NCBI GenBank assembly: GCA_965263345.1
Contig: CBDHHC010000004.1
Coordinates: forward strand, 430,758-494,757
DNA: 64,000 bases
From: CBDHHC01 sp965263345
GTDB taxonomy: Bacteria; Pseudomonadota; Alphaproteobacteria; Rhizobiales; CBDHHC01
Direction: 5' to 3'
Below, one piece after another: positions 35,161 through 43,691 of the stretch. The first letter of the stretch is position 1. The number at the start of each line of letters is the position of its first letter. The position numbers and the translations under genes were made by a program. The notes below the pieces were generated by a model. That model was given only the letters and a program-made list of their open reading frames with translations. It had not been told where the DNA came from and made no database searches.

Positions 35161-36942
35161 TTACGCGGCTCTTACTTCAGCCATAAATGTATCGACCTCT
35201 GTTTTTAGACGTTCTGATTGCTGTGACAATTCTTTGGAAGCACTTAACACTTGATGCGCGGCTGCTCCAACTGACTCTGATGCTGTTTTGACACCATATA
35301 TGTTTGATGAAACTTCGTTTGTTCCTGTTGCTGCTTCTTGAACGTTGCGTGCAATCTCTTGTGAGGTAGCGCCTTGTTCTTCCATTGCGGCTGCGATAGA
35401 ACTGGAGACTTCGCTAAGTTGAGAAATCGTTGTGCTGATTTCTTCAATCGATGCTGCTGAGGTACCAGTAGCCTGTTCTATATCCTGGAGTTGTTTTGAA
35501 ATTTCTTCAGTCGCTTTACTGACTTGATTTGCAAGAGCTTTCACCTCACTTGCAACGACGGCAAATCCTTTTCCTGAATCTCCTGCACGTGCTGCTTCAA
35601 TTGTTGCGTTTAATGCAAGAAGGTTCGTTTGATCTGCAATATCAGAAATGAGGGAGAGCACCTCTACGACTTTCTTTGCTGAAGATGAGAGAAGTCGCAT
35701 TTTTTGTGTTGTTTCTGAAGTGTGTGACACAGCTCTCTGAGATATTTGAGATGCCTGATGGATCTGGTTATTAATTTCACTAATTGAACTTGACATTTCC
35801 TCTGTCGCAGCAGCAACTGTACTCACATTTGCATTTGTCTGTTCTGATGCACTTGCAACACTTGTTGCCTGTGAGCTTGTTTCTTCAGAAATGCCGGCCA
35901 TGGATTGAGCTGCTGCACTTAGTTCTGCGGAAGCAGATGCAACTGTACTTATTATGTCGCCAACAGATTCATCAAACTTTTCAGCCATCTGACGCATAAT
36001 CTTTTTACGCTCTTCTTCTGCCTTTTGTTTCTGAATTTCTTGTTGTTCTTTAAGTTCTTTTGCTTTTTGAAGTGTTTCTTTAAAAACACGATAAGCCTTT
36101 GCGACAGATCCTATTTCGTCATGACTGTAAACTTTCACATCCACAGACATATCATCCTCTGCAAGAGCATTCAGGCCATTGATAACTTCTGACAGAGGTG
36201 TGATGATCGTTTTTCTTACAAGAAACCATGATAAAATTATTCCTGCACCAGTCGCAACAAGCGACAAAATAACTAAAACCTTCAGGGCAAACTTTTCATG
36301 TTCTTCGGCTATTTTTGCAGCATGTTCTGTAAACCCTTCCACTTTAAAGAGCATTTCTTCCAAAGCCTTTGTTAAATACTCTTCTTCTTTCATAAGTGTT
36401 GGTAGATTTGCAGACGCTGCCGAAATGTTACCTTCTTTTGTATATTGGAAAATTTCAAAGGCATGCTTATCAAAGGATTTGTGAAATTTCCTAACTTTTT
36501 TCAGTTCTTTTGCAACTTCTTTGAAAAGCTTGTTAGTCTTGGGATCATTCGTCGTATTTAATGCAGTTTTTGCAATTGTCTCGGCTTGTACGATCTCTTT
36601 CTCTACTATCAAAGCAAGCTCTTTAAATTTTTTAAAGGATTTTTCATAAAGTGCTTTTGATCTATTTTGCGACTCGATTGTGCCACTCAAACGCAATGCC
36701 CTTTCCAGTTGAATTGCCTGTTCGAGCTGATGTGTGGTCACTTTCATAAGTGCCCCATTTAATGGAAGATCACGTTCTGCAATTCCTTCAATCTCCCTTC
36801 CAATATTGGACATTTGGTAGACACTATAAACAGCTATCGATATGAGAAAAACAAGAACAAGCCCTACGATTGCATAAACTTTTAGTCCAACTCCATAACT
36901 GATTGGTTGCTTATATTGACTAGGTTTCTTTTTATTCTTCAT
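35161..36942 (-). CDS. Methyl-accepting chemotaxis protein
   Basis: A 593-residue receptor. First membrane helix about 24-45 (VYAIVGLVLVFLISIAVYSV), a periplasmic four-helix-bundle-like sensor (46-220), second helix about 221-241, a HAMP domain with PLSEVINGLNALAEDDMSV, then the long signalling coiled coil. The hairpin tip is seen in ISDIADQTNLLALNATIEAARAGDSGKGFAVVASEVKALA, given here in parts: IADQTNLLALNATIEAARAG then GKGFAVVA. There is no CheR-docking pentapeptide at the C-terminus (ends VDTFMAEVRAA). The ligand is unknown. No che genes are nearby. Confidence 0.95.
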   Translation of the reverse strand: MKNKKKPSQYKQPISYGVGLKVYAIVGLVLVFLISIAVYSVYQMSNIGREIEGIAERDLPLNGALMKVTTHQLEQAIQLERALRLSGTIESQNRSKALYEKSFKKFKELALIVEKEIVQAETIAKTALNTTNDPKTNKLFKEVAKELKKVRKFHKSFDKHAFEIFQYTKEGNISAASANLPTLMKEEEYLTKALEEMLFKVEGFTEHAAKIAEEHEKFALKVLVILSLVATGAGIILSWFLVRKTIITPLSEVINGLNALAEDDMSVDVKVYSHDEIGSVAKAYRVFKETLQKAKELKEQQEIQKQKAEEERKKIMRQMAEKFDESVGDIISTVASASAELSAAAQSMAGISEETSSQATSVASASEQTNANVSTVAAATEEMSSSISEINNQIHQASQISQRAVSHTSETTQKMRLLSSSAKKVVEVLSLISDIADQTNLLALNATIEAARAGDSGKGFAVVASEVKALANQVSKATEEISKQLQDIEQATGTSAASIEEISTTISQLSEVSSSIAAAMEEQGATSQEIARNVQEAATGTNEVSSNIYGVKTASESVGAAAHQVLSASKELSQQSERLKTEVDTFMAEVRAA

Positions 36943-37154
36943 GAAATTATCTCTTTTTAAATCTCTAATGTAGCAATATCCTGAAAAATAAAAAAAAGCT
37001 CCAACCTAATACATCTTAACACTTTTTCAGGGCACAATTATATTTTGAAATAAAATACCATTTGATCTGCTTAAAATATAAATAAATAATAAAAAACCTG
37101 TTAATTTAAAAAAAATATATTGAATCACTTATTGAAATTGAGAGGATTAAGGTA

Positions 37155-37979
37155 TTGTCAGTTAAACCAGAAGAACACTCTAACGTCTGGATCAATCAGA
37201 TACTACCTGATGTTATGCTGATGAAGGCTGCTTATAAAACATTTTCATTTGAAAAGCATTGGCATGATGAACTTGCTATTGGATTTACTGTAGATGGGAT
37301 TGAGGGGATAGAGTGTAATGGGCAAAATGCTTTGGTGGGCCCAGGGCAAATTTGTGCTGTGAATGCCGGGGATGTGCATACGGGTTTTGCCAAGGATAAA
37401 GAGACCTGGGCTTATCGCGAGTTTTATATCCCACCTCAACTTCTCGAAGATTTCATGGATACGCTTTGGGAGGATAAACGGCCGACAGCTTATATCCGTT
37501 CTCTTGTGATTGATGATCCAGCTCTTTTGAACATTATGATTGAGTTACATCGTGTTTTGGAGACAAAAGAATTTGCTTTGACAGCCCAAACATATTTTCA
37601 TTTTATGATTACTCAGCTTATTGACAAGTATATTGACTGCAAACCTTTTTTACAAAACACGCCTCTAGACAGTTCTAAAACTAAACTTATCAAAGACTAT
37701 ATCCATGATCATTGGGACCAGGATATTGGGCTTGATCATTTGTCTAATATGAGTGGGCTGAATAAATTTCAATTGTTGCGCCAGTTTAAAAGGGCCTTTG
37801 GGATTACCCCGCATAAATATGCGCTGCAGCTTAAACTTAATAAGGCGCGCGAGTTTATCCAAGATGGTTATGCGCTTGCAGATGTGGCGTGCCTAGCTGG
37901 ATTTTTTGACCAAAGCCATATGCACCGGAATTTTAAGCGCGTGTTTGGGGTGCGGCCTGGGCAGCTAGCCATAATATAA
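37155..37979 (+). CDS. AraC family transcriptional regulator
   Basis: A 274-residue regulator with an N-terminal cupin sensor (EKHWHDELAIGFTVDGIEG, then GPGQICAVNAGDVHTG, AraC_binding type) and a C-terminal pair of HTHs from about residue 175: LDHLSNMSGLNKFQLLRQFKRAFGITPHKY and LADVACLAGFFDQSHMHRNF, cited here as separate motifs NKFQLLRQFKRAFG and FFDQSHMHRNFKRVFG. The start is TTG at 37155 with GAGG upstream. It is followed 75 bp later by a LysE-type exporter gene, a common pairing in which the regulator controls the exporter. Confidence 0.92.
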   Translation: MSVKPEEHSNVWINQILPDVMLMKAAYKTFSFEKHWHDELAIGFTVDGIEGIECNGQNALVGPGQICAVNAGDVHTGFAKDKETWAYREFYIPPQLLEDFMDTLWEDKRPTAYIRSLVIDDPALLNIMIELHRVLETKEFALTAQTYFHFMITQLIDKYIDCKPFLQNTPLDSSKTKLIKDYIHDHWDQDIGLDHLSNMSGLNKFQLLRQFKRAFGITPHKYALQLKLNKAREFIQDGYALADVACLAGFFDQSHMHRNFKRVFGVRPGQLAII

Positions 37980-38054
37980 GACTGCAATTTTGTACAATCC
38001 TTCAATACTCATTTTGTGACATGTTTTTGCAAAACTCAAAACATGGAGAAACTA

Positions 38055-38659
38055 ATGTTGGAATTTGTTATTGCCTGGCTTGTGCTTATGGTGCCAATTA
38101 TTGTCAGCCCTGGCCCGACCAATGTGATATTGGCGGTAATTGGAGCCAGACACGGCTTTTTTGGATCTTTAAGATTTATTTTTGGGGTGAATGCGATCCT
38201 TTTGGTTATTGCACTGGTCGTTGGGGCTGGATTTGGGCAAGTGTTATCTGACAGGCCTGAGATTTTGAGATGGATGCAAATATTGGGGGCCGTTTATGTG
38301 TTGTATCTTTCTTATAAGTTTTTAAAAGATGCTTTAAAGCCGGATGCTCTAAAATTTGAAGCTGATGATACACGTGCTACGATTTTAGTGGTGCTGTTAT
38401 TCAGGCGCTCAATCCTAAGGTTTGGACAATGGTTGTGTTGATGTTTTCACTTTTTGCCAATCAGGTGTCTTCTTTTGGCGGGTTTATGATTGTTCTGGCT
38501 GTGATGCTGGTTGTGCTGAATACGCTCAGCAATTTTCTCTGGGTTGGTGCAAGCAGTTGGTTGGCAGCGCATCTTGAGTCTCCTTCTGTTGTTCGCATGC
38601 AAAATTATGTGTTTGGAATTGCTCTTGGCTTCGTTGCGGTTTGGCTGCTGGTTTCTTGA
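38055..38659 (+). pseudogene. LysE/RhtB family exporter, frameshifted
   Basis: The first part from ATG 38055 (GGAGA upstream) gives MLEFVIAWLVLMVPIIVSPG, the LysE/RhtB N-terminus, up to DDTRATIL. The frame then runs into nonsense and a stop at 38441. The proper continuation SGAVIQALNPKVWTMVVLMF is in the +1-related frame and goes on to the stop at 38659. The break is at the T-run 38383-38386: one additional T would give ATIFSGAVIQALNPK and restore one 202-residue, six-helix exporter. It is either a real single-base deletion or a homopolymer sequencing error. Confidence 0.85.
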
Positions 38660-38787
38660 TGATAATTGAGTGATTGTTCAGATTTGTCGCCATTTACACT
38701 TCATAAACCAATTCCTCTAAAATTTTACATAAATTGGAATCATTATGGTAGTGTAAAGTGTGTTCATGTAACGAAGGAAATGTTCTT

Positions 38788-39135
38788 TTGTCTGATCAGC
38801 AGAATAGCAGAGTTGACCTCAGAAGGCGTGTTATTAAAAAAGCGACTATTGCTTATAATAACAGGCATATAACAATCAATTGCCAAGTTCGCGACTTAAC
38901 CGAAGATGGTGCCCGGCTTCGTCCGCAACCTGGATTAGCAATCCCGGATCATTTTGAATTGCTTATTGACCTTGATGCACTCTCAGTGCCATGCAAAGTG
39001 GTTTGGCGGGATAAAAATGATATTGGTGTGAAATTTACTGAAGAGCCCATCAAGACCAAACCTAAGCGTTTGCAAGTTGTTTCAGAATCTACATCTAAAC
39101 GTAAATTATATTTGCGAAAAGAGACCGTGAGTTGA
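38788..39135 (+). CDS. PilZ domain protein
   Basis: A 115-residue protein with one PilZ domain. The c-di-GMP-binding signature is present: RVDLRRRVIKKATI (RxxxR) and, about 25 residues on, DLTEDGARL (D/NxSxxG with Thr in place of Ser). The rest VPCKVVWRDKNDIGVKF is the usual PilZ barrel ending. The TTG start at 38788 gives MSDQQNSRVD and has AAGGA 7 bases upstream; an earlier GTG at 38758 lacks this. A diguanylate cyclase with GGDEF motif is encoded at 52.7 kb. The output of this protein is unknown. Confidence 0.85.
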   Translation: MSDQQNSRVDLRRRVIKKATIAYNNRHITINCQVRDLTEDGARLRPQPGLAIPDHFELLIDLDALSVPCKVVWRDKNDIGVKFTEEPIKTKPKRLQVVSESTSKRKLYLRKETVS

Positions 39136-39160
39136 AAAAATGACATTTAAACTCGCACTT

Positions 39161-39715
39161 CTATATGTTTCTTATACTCTCCCTCACCTCCATCAAGGCA
39201 AAGCCTAGAAGGTTTTCCCCTTTCCATTGATCTGGCTTTTGTGCGTTCGGGTTATCTGCTGTTAAGCCTATGCCCCATATTTTATCGACTGGGCTGGCTT
39301 CCACGATTACTCTCTCGCCCGTATTTAGGAGAAATGTTTTTAGCTGTTTATTCTGCGAGAATTTTAAGACGTTGGCCTGGACGACAATATCAAACCTGTT
39401 TTTTTCCCAAATCTCATTATCAAAGTCTTTAACAAGGCGACCGAATTTTTTGGCCTCACCCGGGTGTGATGCGTTTTCGATTTTAGCGGCCATCTCTTCA
39501 TCGCCGAATAATTTTGCTTTTTGCATCATCATATAATGTTCGGCTGTGGGATAAGAGATGTCCTTATCTTTGAAGGGTGCCTCGTACCATTGGCTGAAAC
39601 AGGTTTTGGAGATGCCTGTTTTTGGTTTTTGATGCCCCCAGAAGAAAAGGTATTTTACTATGTTGCCCTTGTTGATATGATCAATCAGGTTTTGTCTGGT
39701 TCGTATTTGGTTCAT
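39161..39715 (-). CDS. NADAR family protein (YbiA-like)
   Basis: A 184-residue NADAR domain protein. Visible motifs: FFWGHQKPK, CFSQWYEAPFKD, YPTAEHYMMMQKAKLFGD, the DIVVQANVLKFSQN helix, and DKIWGIGL near the C-terminus, all of the NADAR/YbiA fold. YbiA-type N-glycosidases split riboflavin-pathway intermediates (a proposed damage pre-emption role); other NADAR proteins remove ADP-ribose from guanine in DNA next to DarT. No darT or riboflavin gene is adjacent, so the housekeeping YbiA role is the better guess. It lies convergent to the PilZ gene. Confidence 0.88.
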   Translation of the reverse strand: MNQIRTRQNLIDHINKGNIVKYLFFWGHQKPKTGISKTCFSQWYEAPFKDKDISYPTAEHYMMMQKAKLFGDEEMAAKIENASHPGEAKKFGRLVKDFDNEIWEKNRFDIVVQANVLKFSQNKQLKTFLLNTGERVIVEASPVDKIWGIGLTADNPNAQKPDQWKGENLLGFALMEVRESIRNI

Positions 39716-39776
39716 ACATATCTCTTATGACTTAAAAGAAAAAATAATATTCTTATTCATTTTGAAGGTTTTTCAA

Positions 39777-40541
39777 ATGTTACATACAAACCCCGAACTC
39801 TGGAATAGAATAAAAGATTTTAAATTTGAAGAAATTAAGATTGAACTCCCCTTTTCAAAACGTCTTGCCTTGGAAAATAACTGGTCTGATGACTATTCTG
39901 AGAGGGTAATAGATGAATATAAGAAGTTTTGTTACTTGGCCTGTATTTCAGACCGTCCAGTTACACCTTCTGATGAAGTTGATCAGGCCTGGCATTTGCA
40001 TCTGATTTATTCTGAAAATTATTGGGAAGAGTATTGCGCCAATATTTTACAACAAAAACTTCATCATGGGCCAACCAAAGGTGGGCAACACGAAGATGCT
40101 AAATATGAAGACTGGTATGCCTATACAAAAGAGCTTTATAAACGAGAATTTGGTTATACTCCACCCGCTGATTTATGGCCTTCTTCTGAGATAAGATTTT
40201 CTCAGCCTCGGTATATGCGCCGGGTTGATGCTTCGAAATATTTTATGTTTCCGAAGGAGAATTCTTATGCTTCTTCAAAAGTTATCGTCCCCTCATTTGT
40301 TGCCCTAGCTTTTCTTACTGGCTGTGCAAGTTTAGGGTTTGATTTAAATATATTTACTCCTTTATTTGTAATCATTGGTGTGCTCGCAGTCTTATTCCTC
40401 CTGGGGAAAATGACATCGCCTAGAAAAAAAAACAAACACAATGGAGGTGGTGATGGTAGTCGATCTGGTTGTGGTGGTGGATGTGGGAGCAACAATAGTG
40501 GGTGTGGCTCTGGTTGCGGAGGCGGTGGATGCGGTGGTTGA
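39777..40541 (+). CDS. GRDP-like membrane protein with Cys/Gly-rich tail
   Basis: A 254-residue protein in three parts. The N-terminal soluble domain (1-165) has PVTPSDEVDQAWHLHLIYSE then NYWEEYC, like the glycine-rich-domain (GRDP, DUF1399) motif VDxxWHxH. Two membrane helices follow (about 168-187 and 191-210). The tail (211-254) is Lys-rich, then almost only Gly, Ser and Cys, with Cys at 232, 236, 243, 247 and 252. Similar CGG-type tails end TIGR04222 membrane proteins. The ATG at 39777 with GAAGG upstream is preferred over the TTG at 39762. The next gene starts 6 bp after its stop, so they form a pair. Function unknown. Confidence 0.72.
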   Translation: MLHTNPELWNRIKDFKFEEIKIELPFSKRLALENNWSDDYSERVIDEYKKFCYLACISDRPVTPSDEVDQAWHLHLIYSENYWEEYCANILQQKLHHGPTKGGQHEDAKYEDWYAYTKELYKREFGYTPPADLWPSSEIRFSQPRYMRRVDASKYFMFPKENSYASSKVIVPSFVALAFLTGCASLGFDLNIFTPLFVIIGVLAVLFLLGKMTSPRKKNKHNGGGDGSRSGCGGGCGSNNSGCGSGCGGGGCGG

Positions 40542-40547
40542 GTTATC

Positions 40548-41039
40548 ATGACACTTCGATTTATTCTTATTTGTCTTGCTTATATTATCTTACTCACAAG
40601 TCACTCGCTTATCCTTGCTTTTCCATTTATCCACTCGAATTTAAAGATTGCCCAGCCTTATGTTACTGCCTTGGTCTTTCTGGGGCCTTTCTTGTTTCTG
40701 GTGTTGCACACTAGCTCTCAAGGAAAACCCCTTACGAAATATATTGTGCCTTTGTGTGCCTGGAGTGTTGTGGGAATAATGTTTTATGTCTTGATTTATG
40801 CGCCCTTCACTTTAGGGCGAGAGCCCTTTGATTTTCATCGCACAATTACGGCCTATGGACGAAATCCTGTGTTAGATATATTATCTGGGATCATGTTCTT
40901 GCTGTTTTGTCTGCCTCTTATTTTCCCTTTACGCTCATTTTCATTGTTATGGTATACTATTTCAGGGTTACCATTTGTGCTTTTTGCTTTGCAGATGGTT
41001 TATTTTATGTCACTGAAGACGCCTCGCTTTGTGGGATAG
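40548..41039 (+). CDS. Polytopic membrane protein, partner of the GRDP-like gene
   Basis: A 163-residue protein with about five membrane helices: 4-26, 36-55, 65-86, 108-126 and 131-153. No soluble domain of note and no family recognised. The start is 6 bp after the stop of the Cys/Gly-rich gene and the pair looks like a two-gene operon, which is the main hint to its role. It is convergent with the damaged TPR/DUF900 gene. Confidence 0.65.
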   Translation: MTLRFILICLAYIILLTSHSLILAFPFIHSNLKIAQPYVTALVFLGPFLFLVLHTSSQGKPLTKYIVPLCAWSVVGIMFYVLIYAPFTLGREPFDFHRTITAYGRNPVLDILSGIMFLLFCLPLIFPLRSFSLLWYTISGLPFVLFALQMVYFMSLKTPRFVG

Positions 41040-41072
41040 GCGGACACTTATCCACCTTCTCAACATCGATAA

Positions 41073-42595
41073 TTACTGAATGTTAAAGGTCCAATGATTC
41101 TTTTCACCTTCTAAAGTGACTTTTTCCAAATTCGGATTACGGTCATGGGGTGGACGTCGGCCTGCCTCAAGAAGTTTCCTTAAATCATTGCTCGCATTTT
41201 TATTCGTCAGGAAAATGCTGTGGTTCAGGCAGAAGGTACATATTTTCCCTAAATTGCTCATGTCAATGGTATCCATTCCTGGAAAGATAAAAGGTTTTTC
41301 GTTTTTGCTGCTATCATATGTTCCAAGACGCCTATTATTATTAAACCAAGAAGAACTTGATAAATTCAACGCTCGGTCATTTTCTGCAACCAAGTTAGTA
41401 AGGCCATATCTGCGGTCACCATATTGTTTGCTGTCCAATATATTTTTGATAGCAGGCATATCCTGCTTAAAGAGGATTTCGTCAACGTCTGCTGAAGCCA
41501 TAATGATTTCGGCAAAACCGCCACTGTTTTTGTAGTTATCAAGAAATGTCTGGATGGCAAGCGATTTTACTAAAACATAGTTTCCCATTCTATGAGCAAT
41601 CAAGTGCTTGTGGGGCAGTTCAACTTTGCTGAGATATTTTTGATAAAATCTGCAAATGGTTTTGCACTGATTTCGGCATTGTTTCGGTCAACGAAATAAT
41701 CTTCGATATCTCCTTGGGATGGCCAGGAGAACAAAATTGGGCAGCCATCGAATGGCAAGGCCGATAAGAATAGACCAAATGTCTGGGCTGCCTGGTTAAA
41801 GTCTGTGTTGTATCCATGGATAAACAAAAGCGCATGTTTTTTAAAAGAGACAGTATCTTGATTGCATGTTTTGAGTTCTTCAAAAAACTTTTGCTCTGAG
41901 TCCATTAAGGAAAATTCAAACTCACGCTCATTAGGATTGCTGAAGGTTACAACTGAGACCAGACTATCCCAAAAGCTTTGCAACCAGCCCTTTTCATTTT
42001 CTATTATGACTTGAAGCACACCATATTGTAATTTTTCTCCATGTTCATCCAGAAATTTGGGTTTCCCGTTTTCTGTTGTTAATTTTCTATTGGTTGAAAA
42101 ATAAACCTGGCGGACCTTATCATAGACCAAATCAGATAAGATATCCGCACTTTGATTGTCTGCTTGAAAAGATCTGGTTCTCTGTCTATCCGGTACTTCA
42201 AAATTTATTGGACTTCGCCCGTCAAATCGTTGGTTTAGACTGCGTGCTTTATTAAAGTCCTGTCTAGATTTATCTTTTTCGCCTTTTCTTGCATATGCAA
42301 CACTTCGATTATAAATCGCCGCGGCAAAATCAGGTTTAATTTTCAGAACTTCCGTATAATCGGCGATGGCCTGATCCCATTTTTTCAAACGGAAATTTGC
42401 ATTGGCACGATTATAAAATGCAATCAGCTTTTCTTGATTTGAAAGATTTGTCTGTGTAAGCAGATTGTTGCAATCTGCAATCACTTTTTGTGGGTCTAAA
42501 CCACTACAAGTCTTTGTTTGTGAATAAGAATTTGTTATTGCAATAAGAATGAATGCAAGACTCATAACTAAGCCTTTAAGAAAAGTACGAGACAT
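41073..42595 (-). pseudogene. TPR-DUF900 alpha/beta hydrolase, frameshifted
   Basis: From ATG 42595 (AGGGG upstream) a signal peptide (about 1-25) leads to TPR-like repeats (YNRANANFRLKKWDQAIADY, YNRSVAYARKGEKDKS) and then a DUF900 hydrolase: LLFIHGYNTDFNQAA, LFSWPSQGDIEDY. The frame ends at 41600 after ISAKLNCPTST. The continuation, KHLIAHRMGNYVLVKSL and the rest to 41073, is in another frame. One extra A in the A-run just before (near 41632-41634) would give ISAKVELPHKHLIAHRMG and rejoin both parts into about 507 residues. The nucleophile motif normally reads AHSMGN; here Ser is Arg, so the protein would be inactive even if repaired. Confidence 0.82.
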
Positions 42596-42843
42596 GTTCC
42601 ACCCCTCCATGATTAATATAAATTGGTAATTTGGAAAACGAGAATAATCTAACAGAATAATATGGTATTTTCTTGTTGGCGATACTCATTTTAAACCCAT
42701 AATTTGTTCATGAATAAGGAAGACATGTATATGGGTGATTTCATGGGCAGATACATTTTAATTTTAATTTGATATGTTAAGGTATCTGATAAAATCGCAT
42801 ATAAGGGGTTTACAAAAGGAGCTTGTGAAAGCGTCTAACCATA

Positions 42844-43656
42844 ATGATAATTAATAAAATGAGCTTACAAGGCTTTGTGAATTCACGAGGTTATGGCTAT
42901 CTCCTTGCTGCTTTGGGGGCATGCTTTTTTACTATGAAGGCGGTTTTTGTTAAACTTGCTTCTGGACCGGAGAATGTTGCAACACCTGATATTGATGCCA
43001 TTACGCTACTTACTCTTCGTATGCTTTTTGCTTTACCTGTTTATATTTTCATAGGCCTGTGGGCCTGGTGGGGGCGTTTAAATGATGGAAGGGCTTTACC
43101 AACACTTCATCAGTTTCTTATCATCGCATTTATTGCAGCGATTGGATATTATCTGGCCAGCTACCTTGATTTCCTATGCCTTGTTTATATTACTGCGCAG
43201 TTTGAGCGCATTATCCTTTATACTTATCCCTTCTTTGTATTTCTGTTAGGTGTGGTATTTTTTGGAGCATCTTTCAGACCCTGGATGATTGTTGCCCTTG
43301 TTATCTCTTACTCAGGAATTGCCCTTATTTTCTTAGAAGGAGCGACGGCTAAAGGCGATTATACTTTTCTTGGGGCATCACTTGTTCTTGGAGCAGCCCT
43401 GGCTTTTGCTCTTTATCAACTTTTGGCCAAATCAATTGTTTCAACGGTGCTTCCTTCTTTTTTACTTAATGCAGCAATAGGTTATGTTGGCCCCCAAGCT
43501 GTTGCTATGATTGCTACAATCAGTCCTGTTATGACGATTGTTATGGCTATTGTGTTGCTTGGTGAGCCCTTTGGTTATATGGATGCGATTGGAACACTTA
43601 TCGTTATTTTAGGCGTTGGTTTATTTACATATTATGATAAACAAGGCCCTTCTTAA
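42844..43656 (+). CDS. DMT superfamily (EamA) transporter, apparent internal deletion
   Basis: A 270-residue EamA-type permease. The first repeat is complete, with five helices from GYLLAALGACFFTMKAVFVK to MIVALVISYSGIALIFLEGA. The second repeat starts normally (LGAALAFALYQLLAKSIVS) but then jumps to TVLPSFLLNAAIGYVGPQAV, the sequence usually found after another 45 or so residues that carry the seventh helix. The reading frame stays open, so the protein would have about nine helices, and topology after the gap would be inverted. The family is usually near 300-315 residues. The deletion is inferred from family knowledge. The start may also be the internal ATG MSLQGF. Confidence 0.85.
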   Translation: MIINKMSLQGFVNSRGYGYLLAALGACFFTMKAVFVKLASGPENVATPDIDAITLLTLRMLFALPVYIFIGLWAWWGRLNDGRALPTLHQFLIIAFIAAIGYYLASYLDFLCLVYITAQFERIILYTYPFFVFLLGVVFFGASFRPWMIVALVISYSGIALIFLEGATAKGDYTFLGASLVLGAALAFALYQLLAKSIVSTVLPSFLLNAAIGYVGPQAVAMIATISPVMTIVMAIVLLGEPFGYMDAIGTLIVILGVGLFTYYDKQGPS

Positions 43657-43691
43657 TCATAAGACTGGCATTAGACTGGAACACCACTATT

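Noticed and set aside
38380..38395. Programmed frameshifting in the LysE gene
   Set aside because: The site lacks a slippery heptamer plus downstream structure, and this family is not known for recoding.
39161..39715. DarG-type antitoxin role for the NADAR protein
   Set aside because: No DarT toxin gene is adjacent, and the protein is a plain single NADAR domain, so a toxin-antitoxin reading is unsupported.
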